Below, piece by piece: positions 27,260 to 36,020 of a stretch of DNA of 37,533 bases (the stretch's first letter is position 1; every line of letters starts with the position of its first letter). Source of the stretch: Thermoplasmata archaeon. GTDB taxonomy: Archaea; Thermoplasmatota; Thermoplasmata; Lutacidiplasmatales; UBA184. A model generated the notes under the pieces. The model was not told the DNA's origin and ran no database searches. It saw only the letters and a program-made list of their open reading frames with translations. Location of the stretch: the NCBI GenBank assembly GCA_021816955.1, contig JAKAWP010000010.1:1-37533 (forward strand), given 5' to 3'. A program made the position numbers and the translations under genes.

Positions 27260-28162
27260 ATGGAGGTGTGGGAGGTCGCGGCGATCGCGGGTACGCTGGC
27301 GATCTTCGCCGGAGCGGCCGCCAGCGATCTCCAGCGCCGGACCGTCCACGAAGGATGGTGGATCGCGCTCATCCTCCTCGGAGCGGTATCGATCCTGCTC
27401 ACTCATCCGCAATGGTCCCCCGCGACGACCGCTCTGTGGATCGGGCTCGTCTTGCTCGCGCTCGAGGAGGTGGTGCCTTGGCCCGATGCCCTGCGGGCCG
27501 ACGCGCCGTTCTCCACGACGGTCGACACCATCGCCTTCGCGGCGGTCGGAGCCTTCGTGGCGTACCGGTGGGTCACTCCCGGCGCGGGCCCCGTGCCCCC
27601 GGAGATACCGGCCACGCTCGGGATGATCGTCGGAGCGAGGCTGCTCTACGAGACGGGGGTGCTTCAAGGAGGCGCGGATGCCAAGGCGCTGATGGCCCTC
27701 GCCATCGCGATCCCGTTGACTCCCGCGCCGGTCTTCGGGGGGCCTTCCTTGAGCGCGGCCGCCGTGGTCGTGACGCCGTTTGCCCTCACGGTGCTGATCG
27801 ACGGCGCGCTGATGGCCGCGGTCGCTTCGCTGGCACTCCTCGCTTTCGCCCGCCTTCGGGGCGAAGCTGCCGCGTTGGCGCCGCCGGGAATCTATCGCCG
27901 GGCCGTGGGCGCGTTGACGGCGACGACGGCTGAAATCCAAGAGTTCCGCGGCGTCGCCATGGCGGGGTCCGCGTCGCCTGCGTCGATCGGCGACGCGCGA
28001 CCCGTCGCGCCGCTCCATCGGCTCCCGCCCGAAGAACGTTCCGCACTCCTCCGGGACTGGCGGAGCTGGGAACTGCCTTTGGTCGCGTTCTTGGCCGGCG
28101 GAGTTGTGCTCGGCCTTCTCGTGGGCAACGTGGTATTCTGGCTGATCGGCGGACTCATGTGA
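27260..28162 (+). CDS. A24 family prepilin/preflagellin peptidase-like membrane protein
   Basis: Catalytic Asp contexts SDLQRRTV and GGADAKAL; multiple TM segments. Confidence 0.8.
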   Translation: MEVWEVAAIAGTLAIFAGAAASDLQRRTVHEGWWIALILLGAVSILLTHPQWSPATTALWIGLVLLALEEVVPWPDALRADAPFSTTVDTIAFAAVGAFVAYRWVTPGAGPVPPEIPATLGMIVGARLLYETGVLQGGADAKALMALAIAIPLTPAPVFGGPSLSAAAVVVTPFALTVLIDGALMAAVASLALLAFARLRGEAAALAPPGIYRRAVGALTATTAEIQEFRGVAMAGSASPASIGDARPVAPLHRLPPEERSALLRDWRSWELPLVAFLAGGVVLGLLVGNVVFWLIGGLM

Positions 28163-28176
28163 TCCTCCGGGGCGGC

Positions 28177-28243
28177 GAGATCCGCTCGCGATCTCCGCCG
28201 CGGCCGATCGACCGGCGGGGGGCCGCCCTCGTCCGGCCGGTCG
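28177..28243. repeat. Two GC-rich inverted repeats (potential hairpins) in the intergenic region
   Basis: gagatc...gatctc starting at 28177; cgaccggc (28209-28216)...gccggtcg (28236-28243). Confidence 0.4.
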
Positions 28244-28323
28244 CCGGGCGCGCGTTCCGTGTCGGGGGGATACGGTTCCCCGAAACTCTTTAGGAGCCGC
28301 GCGACTCCGCACGGGGTGAGGAG

Positions 28324-28740
28324 ATGCCGAAGGCGTCGAAATCCGCGCCGATCCGCGTCCTGATCGCCAAGCCCGGGCTCGACGGCCACGATCGCGGAGC
28401 GAAGGTAGTCGCGCGAGCGCTCCGGGACGCGGGGATGGAGGTGATCTACGCCGGATTGCGGCAGACGCCCGCTGAGATCGTCCGGGCCGCCATCGAAGAG
28501 GACGTCGACCTGGTCGGCCTCTCGATCCTATCGGGGGCGCACATGGAGCTGATTCCCCGGGTCCTGAAGGGTCTTCGCGCCGAGCACGCCTCCCGCATCC
28601 CGGTCTTTGCCGGGGGGATCATCCCGGACGAGGACGCCCGTCGACTGAAGCGGCTCGGCGTTCGGGCCGTCTTCGGTCCGGGCACTTCGCTCGAAACGAT
28701 CGTCGAGAGCGTTCGGTCGATCGCCGGCCGCTCCTCATGA
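28324..28740 (+). CDS. mcmA2: Methylmalonyl-CoA mutase small, B12-binding subunit
   Basis: [39 protein letters not shown]...[18 protein letters not shown]. Confidence 0.95.
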   Translation: MPKASKSAPIRVLIAKPGLDGHDRGAKVVARALRDAGMEVIYAGLRQTPAEIVRAAIEEDVDLVGLSILSGAHMELIPRVLKGLRAEHASRIPVFAGGIIPDEDARRLKRLGVRAVFGPGTSLETIVESVRSIAGRSS

Positions 28741-29705
28741 ACGGCCGGGAACCGCGCGCGCCCCTGGCGCGAGCCGTGCGCCGGGGAGATCGACGCGCGC
28801 TCGCGCGGCTGATCTCGCTCGTGGAGCGTCGGGATCCGGCCGCGGACCGGGCGCTTCGCGAACTGTATTCGTTCACCGGGCGAGCCCGGGTCGTGGGGCT
28901 CACCGGCCCCCTCGGGGTCGGGAAGTCGTCCCTCGTGAATCGGTTGATCGGTCACCTCCGGTCCCAGGGCCGCTCCGTCGCCGTGGTCGCGGTCGATCCG
29001 TCGAGTCCGTTCTCGGGCGGCTCCGTGCTCGGCGACCGGATCCGGATCGAGCGGGAGGACGCCGACACGGGCGTCTTCATTCGCTCGATGGCGAGCCGCG
29101 GTCAATCGGGCGGGCTCGCGCCGACGACTCGGGACGTCGTCCGGTTGTTGGACGCGGCCGGCTTCGACGTCGTGCTCGTCGAAACTGTCGGCAGCGGGCA
29201 GGTCGACGTGGAGATCCGGGAGATCGCGTCGACGAGCATCGTCGTGCTGATTCCCCACCTCGGCGACGAGGTCCAGACGCTCAAGGCGGGGTTGTTCGAG
29301 ATCGCCGACGTCTTCTGCGTCAACAAATCCGATCTGGACGGCGCCGAGCAGGCGCGACGCGATCTGGTGGAGCTCGTGGCGCTCGGCGCCCCGCGCCACG
29401 GCTGGCGGCCCAAGGTCGTCTCGGCGTCGGCGAGTCAACCGTTCGGCATCGACGAGCTGTGGGCGGCGGTCGAATCCCACGAAGCGTTCCTGGACGAAGG
29501 GACCCGGCGGGCGGACCGCGACCGCCACCGGCTCCGGGCGGAATTGTTCGAACTCGTTCTGGATGACGCGGCCCGCCGGCTGCGCGGGGCGGTGGAGGCC
29601 GACCGCACGTTCGCCGAGCTGGTCGAAGAGGTGCGGGCCCGCCGGCTCGATCCGCGAACGGCGGCGGAGCGTTGGCGTCGCCGGTCGGCTCGCCCGCGAG
29701 GATGA
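28737..29705 (+). CDS. meaB: MeaB/ArgK-family G-protein chaperone of methylmalonyl-CoA mutase
   Basis: [67 protein letters not shown] overlap with mcmA2. Confidence 0.95.
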   Translation: MNGREPRAPLARAVRRGDRRALARLISLVERRDPAADRALRELYSFTGRARVVGLTGPLGVGKSSLVNRLIGHLRSQGRSVAVVAVDPSSPFSGGSVLGDRIRIEREDADTGVFIRSMASRGQSGGLAPTTRDVVRLLDAAGFDVVLVETVGSGQVDVEIREIASTSIVVLIPHLGDEVQTLKAGLFEIADVFCVNKSDLDGAEQARRDLVELVALGAPRHGWRPKVVSASASQPFGIDELWAAVESHEAFLDEGTRRADRDRHRLRAELFELVLDDAARRLRGAVEADRTFAELVEEVRARRLDPRTAAERWRRRSARPRG

Positions 29706-30226
29706 ACGCGGCCGAAGCGGCGGCCGTGGGCATCATTGGGGCCGCCGGCGCCCTGCTGTACTTTGTGTTCTTCTCGTTCGTCTGGGGCGCGGGCTACGAA
29801 CCGACGCCTCGGCGGATTGCCCAGCAGATGGTCGACTGGGCCGAGATCGGCCCCGATGATGTCGTCGTCGACCTCGGGGCGGGCACCGGCCGGCTCGTCT
29901 TTGCCGCGCTCGCCCGGCATCCCCGTCGGGTCGTGGCGGTCGAGATCGAACCGTTGCGGTGGGCGTGGCTGCGGGCGCGCCGGAGGCGATCGCCCGACCG
30001 GGAGCGGCTCGTCGTCCTGCGCTCGGATCTCCGTCAGGTCGACCTGACCGAGGCGACCGTGGTCACGACGTTTCTCTGGCCGGGCCTCATGGCGACCCTC
30101 GCGCCGAAGTTCCAGCGCGAACTCCGGCGGGGAGCCCGGGTGGTGAGCCACGGCCACCCGATCCCCGACTGGACCCCCACCGCCATCGACTTGCGGAGCC
30201 AGTTGTTTCGCTACGACGTCCGGTGA
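29702..30226 (+). CDS. Membrane-anchored FAM173/ATPSCKMT-like SAM methyltransferase
   Basis: N-terminal TM; PTPRRIAQQMVDWAEIGPDDVVVDLGAGTGRLVFAALA...DLTEATVVTTFLWPGLMATLAPKFQRELRRGARVVSHGHPIPDWTP; ATGA overlap with meaB. Confidence 0.8.
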   Translation: MNAAEAAAVGIIGAAGALLYFVFFSFVWGAGYEPTPRRIAQQMVDWAEIGPDDVVVDLGAGTGRLVFAALARHPRRVVAVEIEPLRWAWLRARRRRSPDRERLVVLRSDLRQVDLTEATVVTTFLWPGLMATLAPKFQRELRRGARVVSHGHPIPDWTPTAIDLRSQLFRYDVR

Positions 30227-30256
30227 GCCGCCGGTGAGCGCCGACCTCCACCCGTC

Positions 30257-30388
30257 CTACCACGGGTGATAGTAGAACCAGAAACCGGCGCCGACCACGA
30301 GCACGGCCACCACGACCACGGCGCCCGCCATCCATCCCACCCAAGCGCCGCCCTCGCCCTCGACTGCTCCGGTCGCCGTCGCTGGCAC
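30257..30388 (-). CDS. 43-aa single-TM small protein (absent from ORF track)
   Basis: GTG-start ORF: MPATATGAVEGEGGAWVGWMAGAVVVVAVLVVGAGFWFYYHPW* (GTG read as Met); TATA-like cctataaa (about 30411-30419) upstream. Confidence 0.6.
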   Translation of the reverse strand: MPATATGAVEGEGGAWVGWMAGAVVVVAVLVVGAGFWFYYHPW

Positions 30389-30456
30389 GGGGACGCCGAC
30401 GCCACCGTCGTTTATAGGGGTTCGATACCGACCGGCTTGTCGCTCGACGTGGATAG

Positions 30457-30609
30457 CTACGGTGGCGTCGTTCCCGGAATCGGGTAGCCGAGGTGGCCCG
30501 TCAGGCCGAGCCAGATCACGATCCCGGCCACGGCAAACCCCGCAATGAAGGCCGCGACAATGAACCGTCGCTCGCCCGGGGTGTAGCCGGTGCTCGCGCT
30601 AGTCGACAT
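30457..30609 (-). CDS. 50-aa single-TM small protein (absent from ORF track)
   Basis: MSTSASTGYTPGERRFIVAAFIAGFAVAGIVIWLGLTGHLGYPIPGTTPP*. Confidence 0.6.
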   Translation of the reverse strand: MSTSASTGYTPGERRFIVAAFIAGFAVAGIVIWLGLTGHLGYPIPGTTPP

Positions 30610-30674
30610 CCGAGCCGAAAAGATCGGGGACGTTCAAGAAGGTGTGGTTGGTACAATCCGATTGCGCGGAGCCT

Positions 30675-31553
30675 TCATTCAGAGCGAGGACCGCTCGTCG
30701 TACGCTTCGTCGGAGTCTTGGGCGGTTCGGCCGTGGAGGGGGCCGGCTCGGCCGCCGGTGGCGAAGGAGGGTTGGACGGACCCGGCGTCGGTGTCGCTTC
30801 TGGGGTGGCGGGCGCCTTCTCGGTCGAAGCCGGGGGCGTAACGTACTCTTCCACCAGCCGGATCTTCTTCGGTTGCAGGTGGCGTCGCACGGCCTCGATC
30901 AGCCGAGGCTTCGCGGCGACCCATCCGAGGTCGAACTTGGAACGGTCGGCGACCCCGACCGTCAGCACCCCATCCGCGAGATCGACCGAAAAGTCGCGGC
31001 TGCGTCCGTAGTGGAGCTCGATGAGGGCCCGGGCCTGGTCGGCCGGCTCGTTGATCCGTCGAACGATCTTCAACGTCGCCCGGATGGTGCGACCGGCGAG
31101 GGGGGAGTTGAAATCGACCCGTACGCGCGCGGCCGTCAGACTAACGACGCGTCCCCGGCGGCCCCGGATCGTGAGCAGGGTGCCGACGTCGAGTCGGGCC
31201 TCTTCCCGGCGCATCTCGGGCAGCCGTTGGATCTCCGCCATGCTGAACAGCTCGATCAGCTTCGGATCGCGCTCTCCAAACGCCTCGGCCGGAGGAAACG
31301 TCTGGGTGAATTCCTCGCCCGGCACCCGTCCGACCAGCGCCGCTTCGATCCCCTTCGGAAAGAACTCCCCCCCGATAAGATGCGGCCGCGGCCCGAACGG
31401 GGTCGCGTCGTCCCGGGTGACGTTCGCTTGAGCGGCCACGGACTCGCGTGTCGTGTCGACGAGCGTGGTCGTTCCCCCGCCTTCGGCCCATACTTCGTAG
31501 TCGAGTTCGACCAGGTCGCCCGACTTCACCGGGGTCGCGTCCGTCGAGGCCAT
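30675..31553 (-). CDS. FKBP-type peptidyl-prolyl isomerase (SlyD-like) with Pro/Thr-rich C-terminal tail
   Basis: VKSGDLVELDYEVW...LIGGEFFPKGIEAALVGRVPGEEFTQTFPPAEAFGERDPKLIE...VVSLTAARVRVDFNSPLAGRTI. Confidence 0.87.
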   Translation of the reverse strand: MASTDATPVKSGDLVELDYEVWAEGGGTTTLVDTTRESVAAQANVTRDDATPFGPRPHLIGGEFFPKGIEAALVGRVPGEEFTQTFPPAEAFGERDPKLIELFSMAEIQRLPEMRREEARLDVGTLLTIRGRRGRVVSLTAARVRVDFNSPLAGRTIRATLKIVRRINEPADQARALIELHYGRSRDFSVDLADGVLTVGVADRSKFDLGWVAAKPRLIEAVRRHLQPKKIRLVEEYVTPPASTEKAPATPEATPTPGPSNPPSPPAAEPAPSTAEPPKTPTKRTTSGPRSE

Positions 31554-31577
31554 CGCCGCGCGGAATCCGGACGCCGC

Positions 31578-32630
31578 TTAACGTTTGCTCGAGGCAGTGT
31601 CGTTCGACCGCCGGCGGGGGGCTCCCCGCGCGTCGTACCGAGCGAATCCCCGAGCCGCCCCCACGATCGTCGCCCAGCGGCGCAGGATCTCCAACGGCCG
31701 GTACCGCAGGCCCGGATACGACCGATCGAGACGCCGGCCCGAAATCCAGAGCGCGAGGGCCACCGCGCCGAGCGCGACTGCGCCGGCGGCGAGGAGAACG
31801 GCCCCGACGACGGCGAGGGAAGGAACGGCCGCCACCACCGCGCCGACGACGAGGAGCGCCGGCGGCAGCAGGTACGGAGCCACGGCCGCGCCCGACGCTT
31901 CGTAGGTTGTCCCGAGCCGACGCCAGACGACGTAGCCGCCGATCGCGTAGAGGCTTTGCTTCCGCAAGAGAGCAGTGAGCGTGAGTCCCGTGTAGTCGTG
32001 CCAGACGAACGCCTCGGGTCGATAGACGCCGCGGACTCCCACGGCGAGCGCCCGCACGGCGAACTCCTGGTCCTCGCTCGAGGCCCGGGGAAACAGCGTC
32101 GTGTCGAGGAGCCCGAGCCGGTCGAAGAGGGCCATGCGCCAGGCGGAGTTCCCCATCGGAAGGGCGTGGGGCCGCCGGCGCGCCACCGTGTCGTAGAATC
32201 GTCGCAAGTAGCCGTCGTAGTACTGCGCGGCCCGGGTCCGCACGGTTCCGTCGAGCGCGGGCGTCGGACCCCCGACGAAGCCGATACCGGGGTCGGTGAA
32301 CGGCTCGAGGAGCGTGGCAAGCCATCCCGGCGGGGCGACCTCGTCCGCGTCGAGAAACGCGACGAACTCGGTGTCGAGCTCTCGGAGCGCTTGATTGCGG
32401 CTCTCCGCGATCGTCCCGGGCGCCCGACGGTAGACGACGATCGGGTCGTTCGGAAATGCATCGCGCACGCGGGATTCCACGTCGGATCCCGGCGAGCCAT
32501 CGGCGACGATGATCGCATCGGGCCGTCGGGTCTGCGTCCGAAGACTTTCGACCGTCCGAACGACCCGCGGGTCGTTCAGAACGGTCACGATGACGCCGAC
32601 CGAGCCGGGTCGCCGGTACGGTGCGGGCAT
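31578..32630 (-). CDS. Family 2 glycosyltransferase with C-terminal TM segments
   Basis: SVGVIVTVLNDPRVVRTVESLRTQTRRPDAIIVADGSPGSD...EFVAFLDADEVAPPGWLATLL; start 32630 chosen within longer ORF. Confidence 0.9.
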   Translation of the reverse strand: MPAPYRRPGSVGVIVTVLNDPRVVRTVESLRTQTRRPDAIIVADGSPGSDVESRVRDAFPNDPIVVYRRAPGTIAESRNQALRELDTEFVAFLDADEVAPPGWLATLLEPFTDPGIGFVGGPTPALDGTVRTRAAQYYDGYLRRFYDTVARRRPHALPMGNSAWRMALFDRLGLLDTTLFPRASSEDQEFAVRALAVGVRGVYRPEAFVWHDYTGLTLTALLRKQSLYAIGGYVVWRRLGTTYEASGAAVAPYLLPPALLVVGAVVAAVPSLAVVGAVLLAAGAVALGAVALALWISGRRLDRSYPGLRYRPLEILRRWATIVGAARGFARYDARGAPRRRSNDTASSKR

Positions 32631-32647
32631 CGCCGGGCCGCTGGGGC

Positions 32648-33619
32648 TCAGCCCGAGATCCCCCGGGCCCGGGCGAGCTCTTGAATCGTGCGGTCGATCG
32701 CCTCGGCGCTCGAGAGCGTCGGGCGCCATCCGAGCCGTTCGATCCGCTGGATCGACAGCCATTGCTGGGGGATGTCGCCGACCCAGCCCCGGTCGCCTCC
32801 CGTGTACTCGATCCGGGCGCGGCCCCCATGGGCCGCGACCACCTTTTCGGCGATCTCGCGGACGCTGATCCGGTCGCGAGAGCCGAGGTTGTAGACGTTG
32901 ACAACCTCGCGAGCGCGCTCGAAGGCGAAGAGCATCCCGCCGACACAATCTTCGCTGCGCAGGTAGCTCTTCGCTTGACGGCCGTCCCCCAAGACTTCGA
33001 GTCGATTCGGGTCCCGGCGAAGCTTTTCGAACAGATCGAACAGGATCCCGTGGGTCATGAACGGGCCGATCACGTTCGCGAATCGATAGATGTACGCGCG
33101 AAGGCCGTAGGAGTGGGCGAACGCCGAGAGGAGCCCCTCCGACGCGAGCTTGTTCGCCCCGTACATCGACTGGGGCAGGAGGGGACCGTACTCTTCGGGC
33201 GTCGGGAAGACCGTCGGGAACCCGTAGACGACGCTCGAAGAGGAGAACGCGACAGCCGGAACATCGGCCGCCCGGGCGCTCTCCAGCACCCGAAACGTAG
33301 CGAGCGTTCCTTGCTCGAGGTCGATCGTCGGCCGCTCTGTCCCGAGCCGGATGTCTGGGTTGGCCGCCAGGTGCCAGACGGCGACCGCCCCGCGAAACGC
33401 CGAACGGTAGTCGTCCGGGCGGAGCAGGTCGGCCCGCACGACCTCCAACCGGCCCGGGCCGCTCGGAAGGCCAGCGAGGTGCGCTTCGCGGCCGCTCGAA
33501 AAGTTGTCGACGACCCGAACTTCGTGCCCCCGGGCCAACAGCTCTCGAACGAGGACCGCGCCGATCGCTCCGGCGCCGCCGGTGACGACCACAGGGCCCT
33601 CGGTCGCGGTTGCCGCCAT
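32648..33619 (-). CDS. NAD-dependent sugar epimerase/dehydratase (GalE-like SDR)
   Basis: VVVTGGAGAIGAVLVRELLARGHEVRVVDNFSSG...WHLAANPDIRLG...YGANKLASEGLL; TATA at 33645-33654 supports start. Confidence 0.93.
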   Translation of the reverse strand: MAATATEGPVVVTGGAGAIGAVLVRELLARGHEVRVVDNFSSGREAHLAGLPSGPGRLEVVRADLLRPDDYRSAFRGAVAVWHLAANPDIRLGTERPTIDLEQGTLATFRVLESARAADVPAVAFSSSSVVYGFPTVFPTPEEYGPLLPQSMYGANKLASEGLLSAFAHSYGLRAYIYRFANVIGPFMTHGILFDLFEKLRRDPNRLEVLGDGRQAKSYLRSEDCVGGMLFAFERAREVVNVYNLGSRDRISVREIAEKVVAAHGGRARIEYTGGDRGWVGDIPQQWLSIQRIERLGWRPTLSSAEAIDRTIQELARARGISG

Positions 33620-33644
33620 GCGTTCGGCGGCGAGAATGGGAGGC

Positions 33645-33654
33645 GTATATAAAT
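33645..33654 (-). promoter_or_regulatory. TATA box of the epimerase gene (leaderless spacing)
   Basis: gtatataaat about 26-35 bp upstream of ATG at 33619 (minus strand). Confidence 0.65.
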
Positions 33655-33765
33655 GGACGGTCGGCTTCCGCTCTCGATGGCCCCCCCTGTGCGTTCCCCG
33701 CGCTCCGCTGAGCGAGGCCCGGCGGGCCGATTCGGCCGGACGCCGCGGCGGCAGCGAGGCATCGA

Positions 33766-34320
33766 ATGAAGGTACCGCTGACGCCGCTCCGCGGAGAACG
33801 CGTGGTGTTGCGGCCCCCGGTGCCGGACGACTACCCCGTTCTCTTCGACTGGTACTCCGACCCCGAGCTTGTCGCTCCGTTTGACCGGTATTCCGAAGAG
33901 AGCTGGGAGAGCTTCGTGGCGAGCTTTGCGAGCGCCGAGGCCGATCCGGCGTCGCTCGCCGTGCGCTACGTGGTCGAGCGCCAATCGGACGCACGGCTCG
34001 TCGGGTGCGTCGGCTTCTACGCTCCGCACCCGGTGCTCGAGTATTGGGATGTCTGGTACTTGATCGGCGAGCCGAGCGCGCGGGGCCAAGGGCTAGCCAC
34101 CGAAGCGGTGCGGCTCCTCGTGACCCATCTCTATCGCTCGACCGAGGTCGAGCGGGTCGGCGCCACGTGCGATGTGGAGAACGTTCCGTCCGAGCGGTTG
34201 CTCGAACGACTCGGGTTCACGCGGGAGGGCACGCTGTCGGGGGCGCTGTTTCATCACGGCCGCTGGCACGACGTGCGGGTGTACGGCACCCGCCGAGCCA
34301 CCTGGCTCGCCCGACCGTGA
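33766..34320 (+). CDS. GNAT acetyltransferase (RimJ/RimL-like)
   Basis: TPLRGERVVLRPPVPDDYPVLFDWYSDPE...GEPSARGQGLATEAVRLLVTHLY...VENVPSERLLERLGFTREGTL. Confidence 0.92.
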   Translation: MKVPLTPLRGERVVLRPPVPDDYPVLFDWYSDPELVAPFDRYSEESWESFVASFASAEADPASLAVRYVVERQSDARLVGCVGFYAPHPVLEYWDVWYLIGEPSARGQGLATEAVRLLVTHLYRSTEVERVGATCDVENVPSERLLERLGFTREGTLSGALFHHGRWHDVRVYGTRRATWLARP

Positions 34321-34412
34321 TCCGCCGGCGCTCGGCGCCGGGGGAGATCGATTTTCCCGACCGATCCCGCCGGTGGGTCGTCCTGACGCGGTCTTCGCTC
34401 GACCGTCGGCGG

Positions 34413-35174
34413 CTACGATCCGCCCCCCAGTCGAAGTTGTAGACGGCGGATGCCGAGAGCCCGGTCGGACGCCGGGACCACCTCGACCGGTCCGATCTCG
34501 GCCGTCGAACGCACGTGGGTTCCCCCGCACGGGCATTCGTCCCATCCCTCGATCACGACCACGCGGAGCCGGTCGAGATTCGCGGGAAGCGGCACGAGTC
34601 CGCTCCGGCCGGCGGGTCGGGCCGCCCAAACGGCGCGGTCCCACGTCTCGGCTCGCACCGCCGCCGGCCGACGGAGCACTTCCTGCACGTCGTCTCGGAC
34701 TCTCCGTAGTGCGTCCTCGTCGATCGGGCCGTCGAGGTCGATCGTCGCGCCGAGGTCGTCCAGCCGCGCCCGCTCGGTCCGACGGCCCGTCAGGTGAAAC
34801 GTCCGAGCGCTGAGCAGGTGCTGGGCGGTGTGGAGCCGCATGAAGCGGTGCCGCCGGGGCCAGTCGATCTCCCCGTCCACCGTGGTCCCGACCGGGAGGG
34901 CGGCGAGGGCGGCAGGCTCCCCTTCGATCTGGTGGACGACGGTCGAGCCGACCCGGCGGACGTCGATCACCGCCACCCGATGGCCGTCCGGGTCCGTGAG
35001 CGTGCCCCGGTCCGCCGGTTGACCGCCCCCGGTCGGATAGAAGAAGGTCCGGTCGAGCACGAGGCCGCCGGCGGGACGGGCGACGACCCGGCCTCGGAAT
35101 CGAGTCGTGTATCCGGCCTCGATGTCCGTAAGGTAGCCGAGTTCCGTCATCCCCGATTCCCCGGTCTCGCCCAC
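34413..35174 (-). CDS. alaX: AlaX-type alanyl-tRNA editing protein
   Basis: DRTFFYPTGGGQPADRGTL, HTAQHLLSA, CPCGGTHVRSTAEIGPVEV; start may be 35150. Confidence 0.9.
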   Translation of the reverse strand: MGETGESGMTELGYLTDIEAGYTTRFRGRVVARPAGGLVLDRTFFYPTGGGQPADRGTLTDPDGHRVAVIDVRRVGSTVVHQIEGEPAALAALPVGTTVDGEIDWPRRHRFMRLHTAQHLLSARTFHLTGRRTERARLDDLGATIDLDGPIDEDALRRVRDDVQEVLRRPAAVRAETWDRAVWAARPAGRSGLVPLPANLDRLRVVVIEGWDECPCGGTHVRSTAEIGPVEVVPASDRALGIRRLQLRLGGGS

Positions 35175-35204
35175 GGGACCGGAGCATTTGCTCGGCCTAA
35201 CGGC

Positions 35205-35216
35205 ATAGCTATTTAG
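35205..35216. promoter_or_regulatory. Possible bidirectional TATA element between alaX and pcn
   Basis: atagctat (perfect 8-bp palindrome, 35205-35212) followed by ttag; about 37 bp from either gene start. Confidence 0.5.
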
Positions 35217-35248
35217 CGAAAGGGCGTGTGGGCCCGCGAGGAATCGGC

Positions 35249-35995
35249 ATGTTCAAGGCGCGCATCCGGATGGAGGTCCTTCGAGAGGTCGTCGAGGCGG
35301 TCTCGACGCTCGTGAGCGAAGCGAAGCTGACCGTCAGCAAAGACGGTCTCGAGGTGAAGGCCGTCGACCCTTCGCACGTGGCGATGCTGGTGCTCCGGCT
35401 CGACGCGAAAGCGTTCGAAGAGTTCACGGGCGAGCCGACGGAGTTCGGCGTCGATGCCGAGCGGTTCAAGGACGTCCTCCGGCTCGCGCGGCCGGGCGAC
35501 ACGATCTCGTTGCAGTACGACGGCGGCAAGAATCCCCTCATCGTCCGCGTCGGCCGCTTGGTGCGCGAGATGTCCCCGGTCGATCCGGCGAGCATCACGG
35601 ATCCGAAGGTCCCATCGGTCAATCCCCCCGCGAAAGCCGTGGTGAAGATGGAGCCGTTGCGTCAGGGGATCCGAGGCAGCGAGAGCATCGCCGACAACGT
35701 CGTCCTCGAGCTGAGCAAGGAGGGGTTCGTCCTCCACAGCGAGAGCGAGACCGACCGGGTCGACATGCACCTCACGGTCGGCGGCGACGACGGACTCGTC
35801 TCCGTCGACGCCAAAGACCCGGTGAAGAGCATGTACCCGCTCGACTTCTTCTCGGCGATGATGAAGTCGATCACCACGGCCGAGGACGTGACGTTGCACG
35901 TCGGCAACGAGTATCCACTCAAGATCGAGTTCTCGATCGCGGACGGCCGCGGGACCGGTCAATACCTCTTGGCGCCCCGCGTGGAAGAGGAGTGA
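35249..35995 (+). CDS. pcn: DNA polymerase sliding clamp (PCNA)
   Basis: MFKARIRMEVLREVVEAVSTLVSEAKLTVSKDGLEVKAVDPSHVAMLVLRL...GDTISLQYDGGKNPLIVRVG...YLLAPRVEE; ATG 35249 preferred over GTG 35228. Confidence 0.95.
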   Translation: MFKARIRMEVLREVVEAVSTLVSEAKLTVSKDGLEVKAVDPSHVAMLVLRLDAKAFEEFTGEPTEFGVDAERFKDVLRLARPGDTISLQYDGGKNPLIVRVGRLVREMSPVDPASITDPKVPSVNPPAKAVVKMEPLRQGIRGSESIADNVVLELSKEGFVLHSESETDRVDMHLTVGGDDGLVSVDAKDPVKSMYPLDFFSAMMKSITTAEDVTLHVGNEYPLKIEFSIADGRGTGQYLLAPRVEEE

Positions 35996-36020
35996 GATCG
36001 CCGCCCTCGCTTGCGGAGCG

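Noticed and set aside
27092-28312. 406-aa minus-strand ORF opposite the prepilin peptidase
   Set aside because: Low-complexity Arg/Asp/Glu-rich antisense translation; plus strand has catalytic Asp motifs and TM segments.
30642-32684. 680-aa plus-strand ORF
   Set aside because: Runs antisense through FKBP and glycosyltransferase genes; no recognisable domain.
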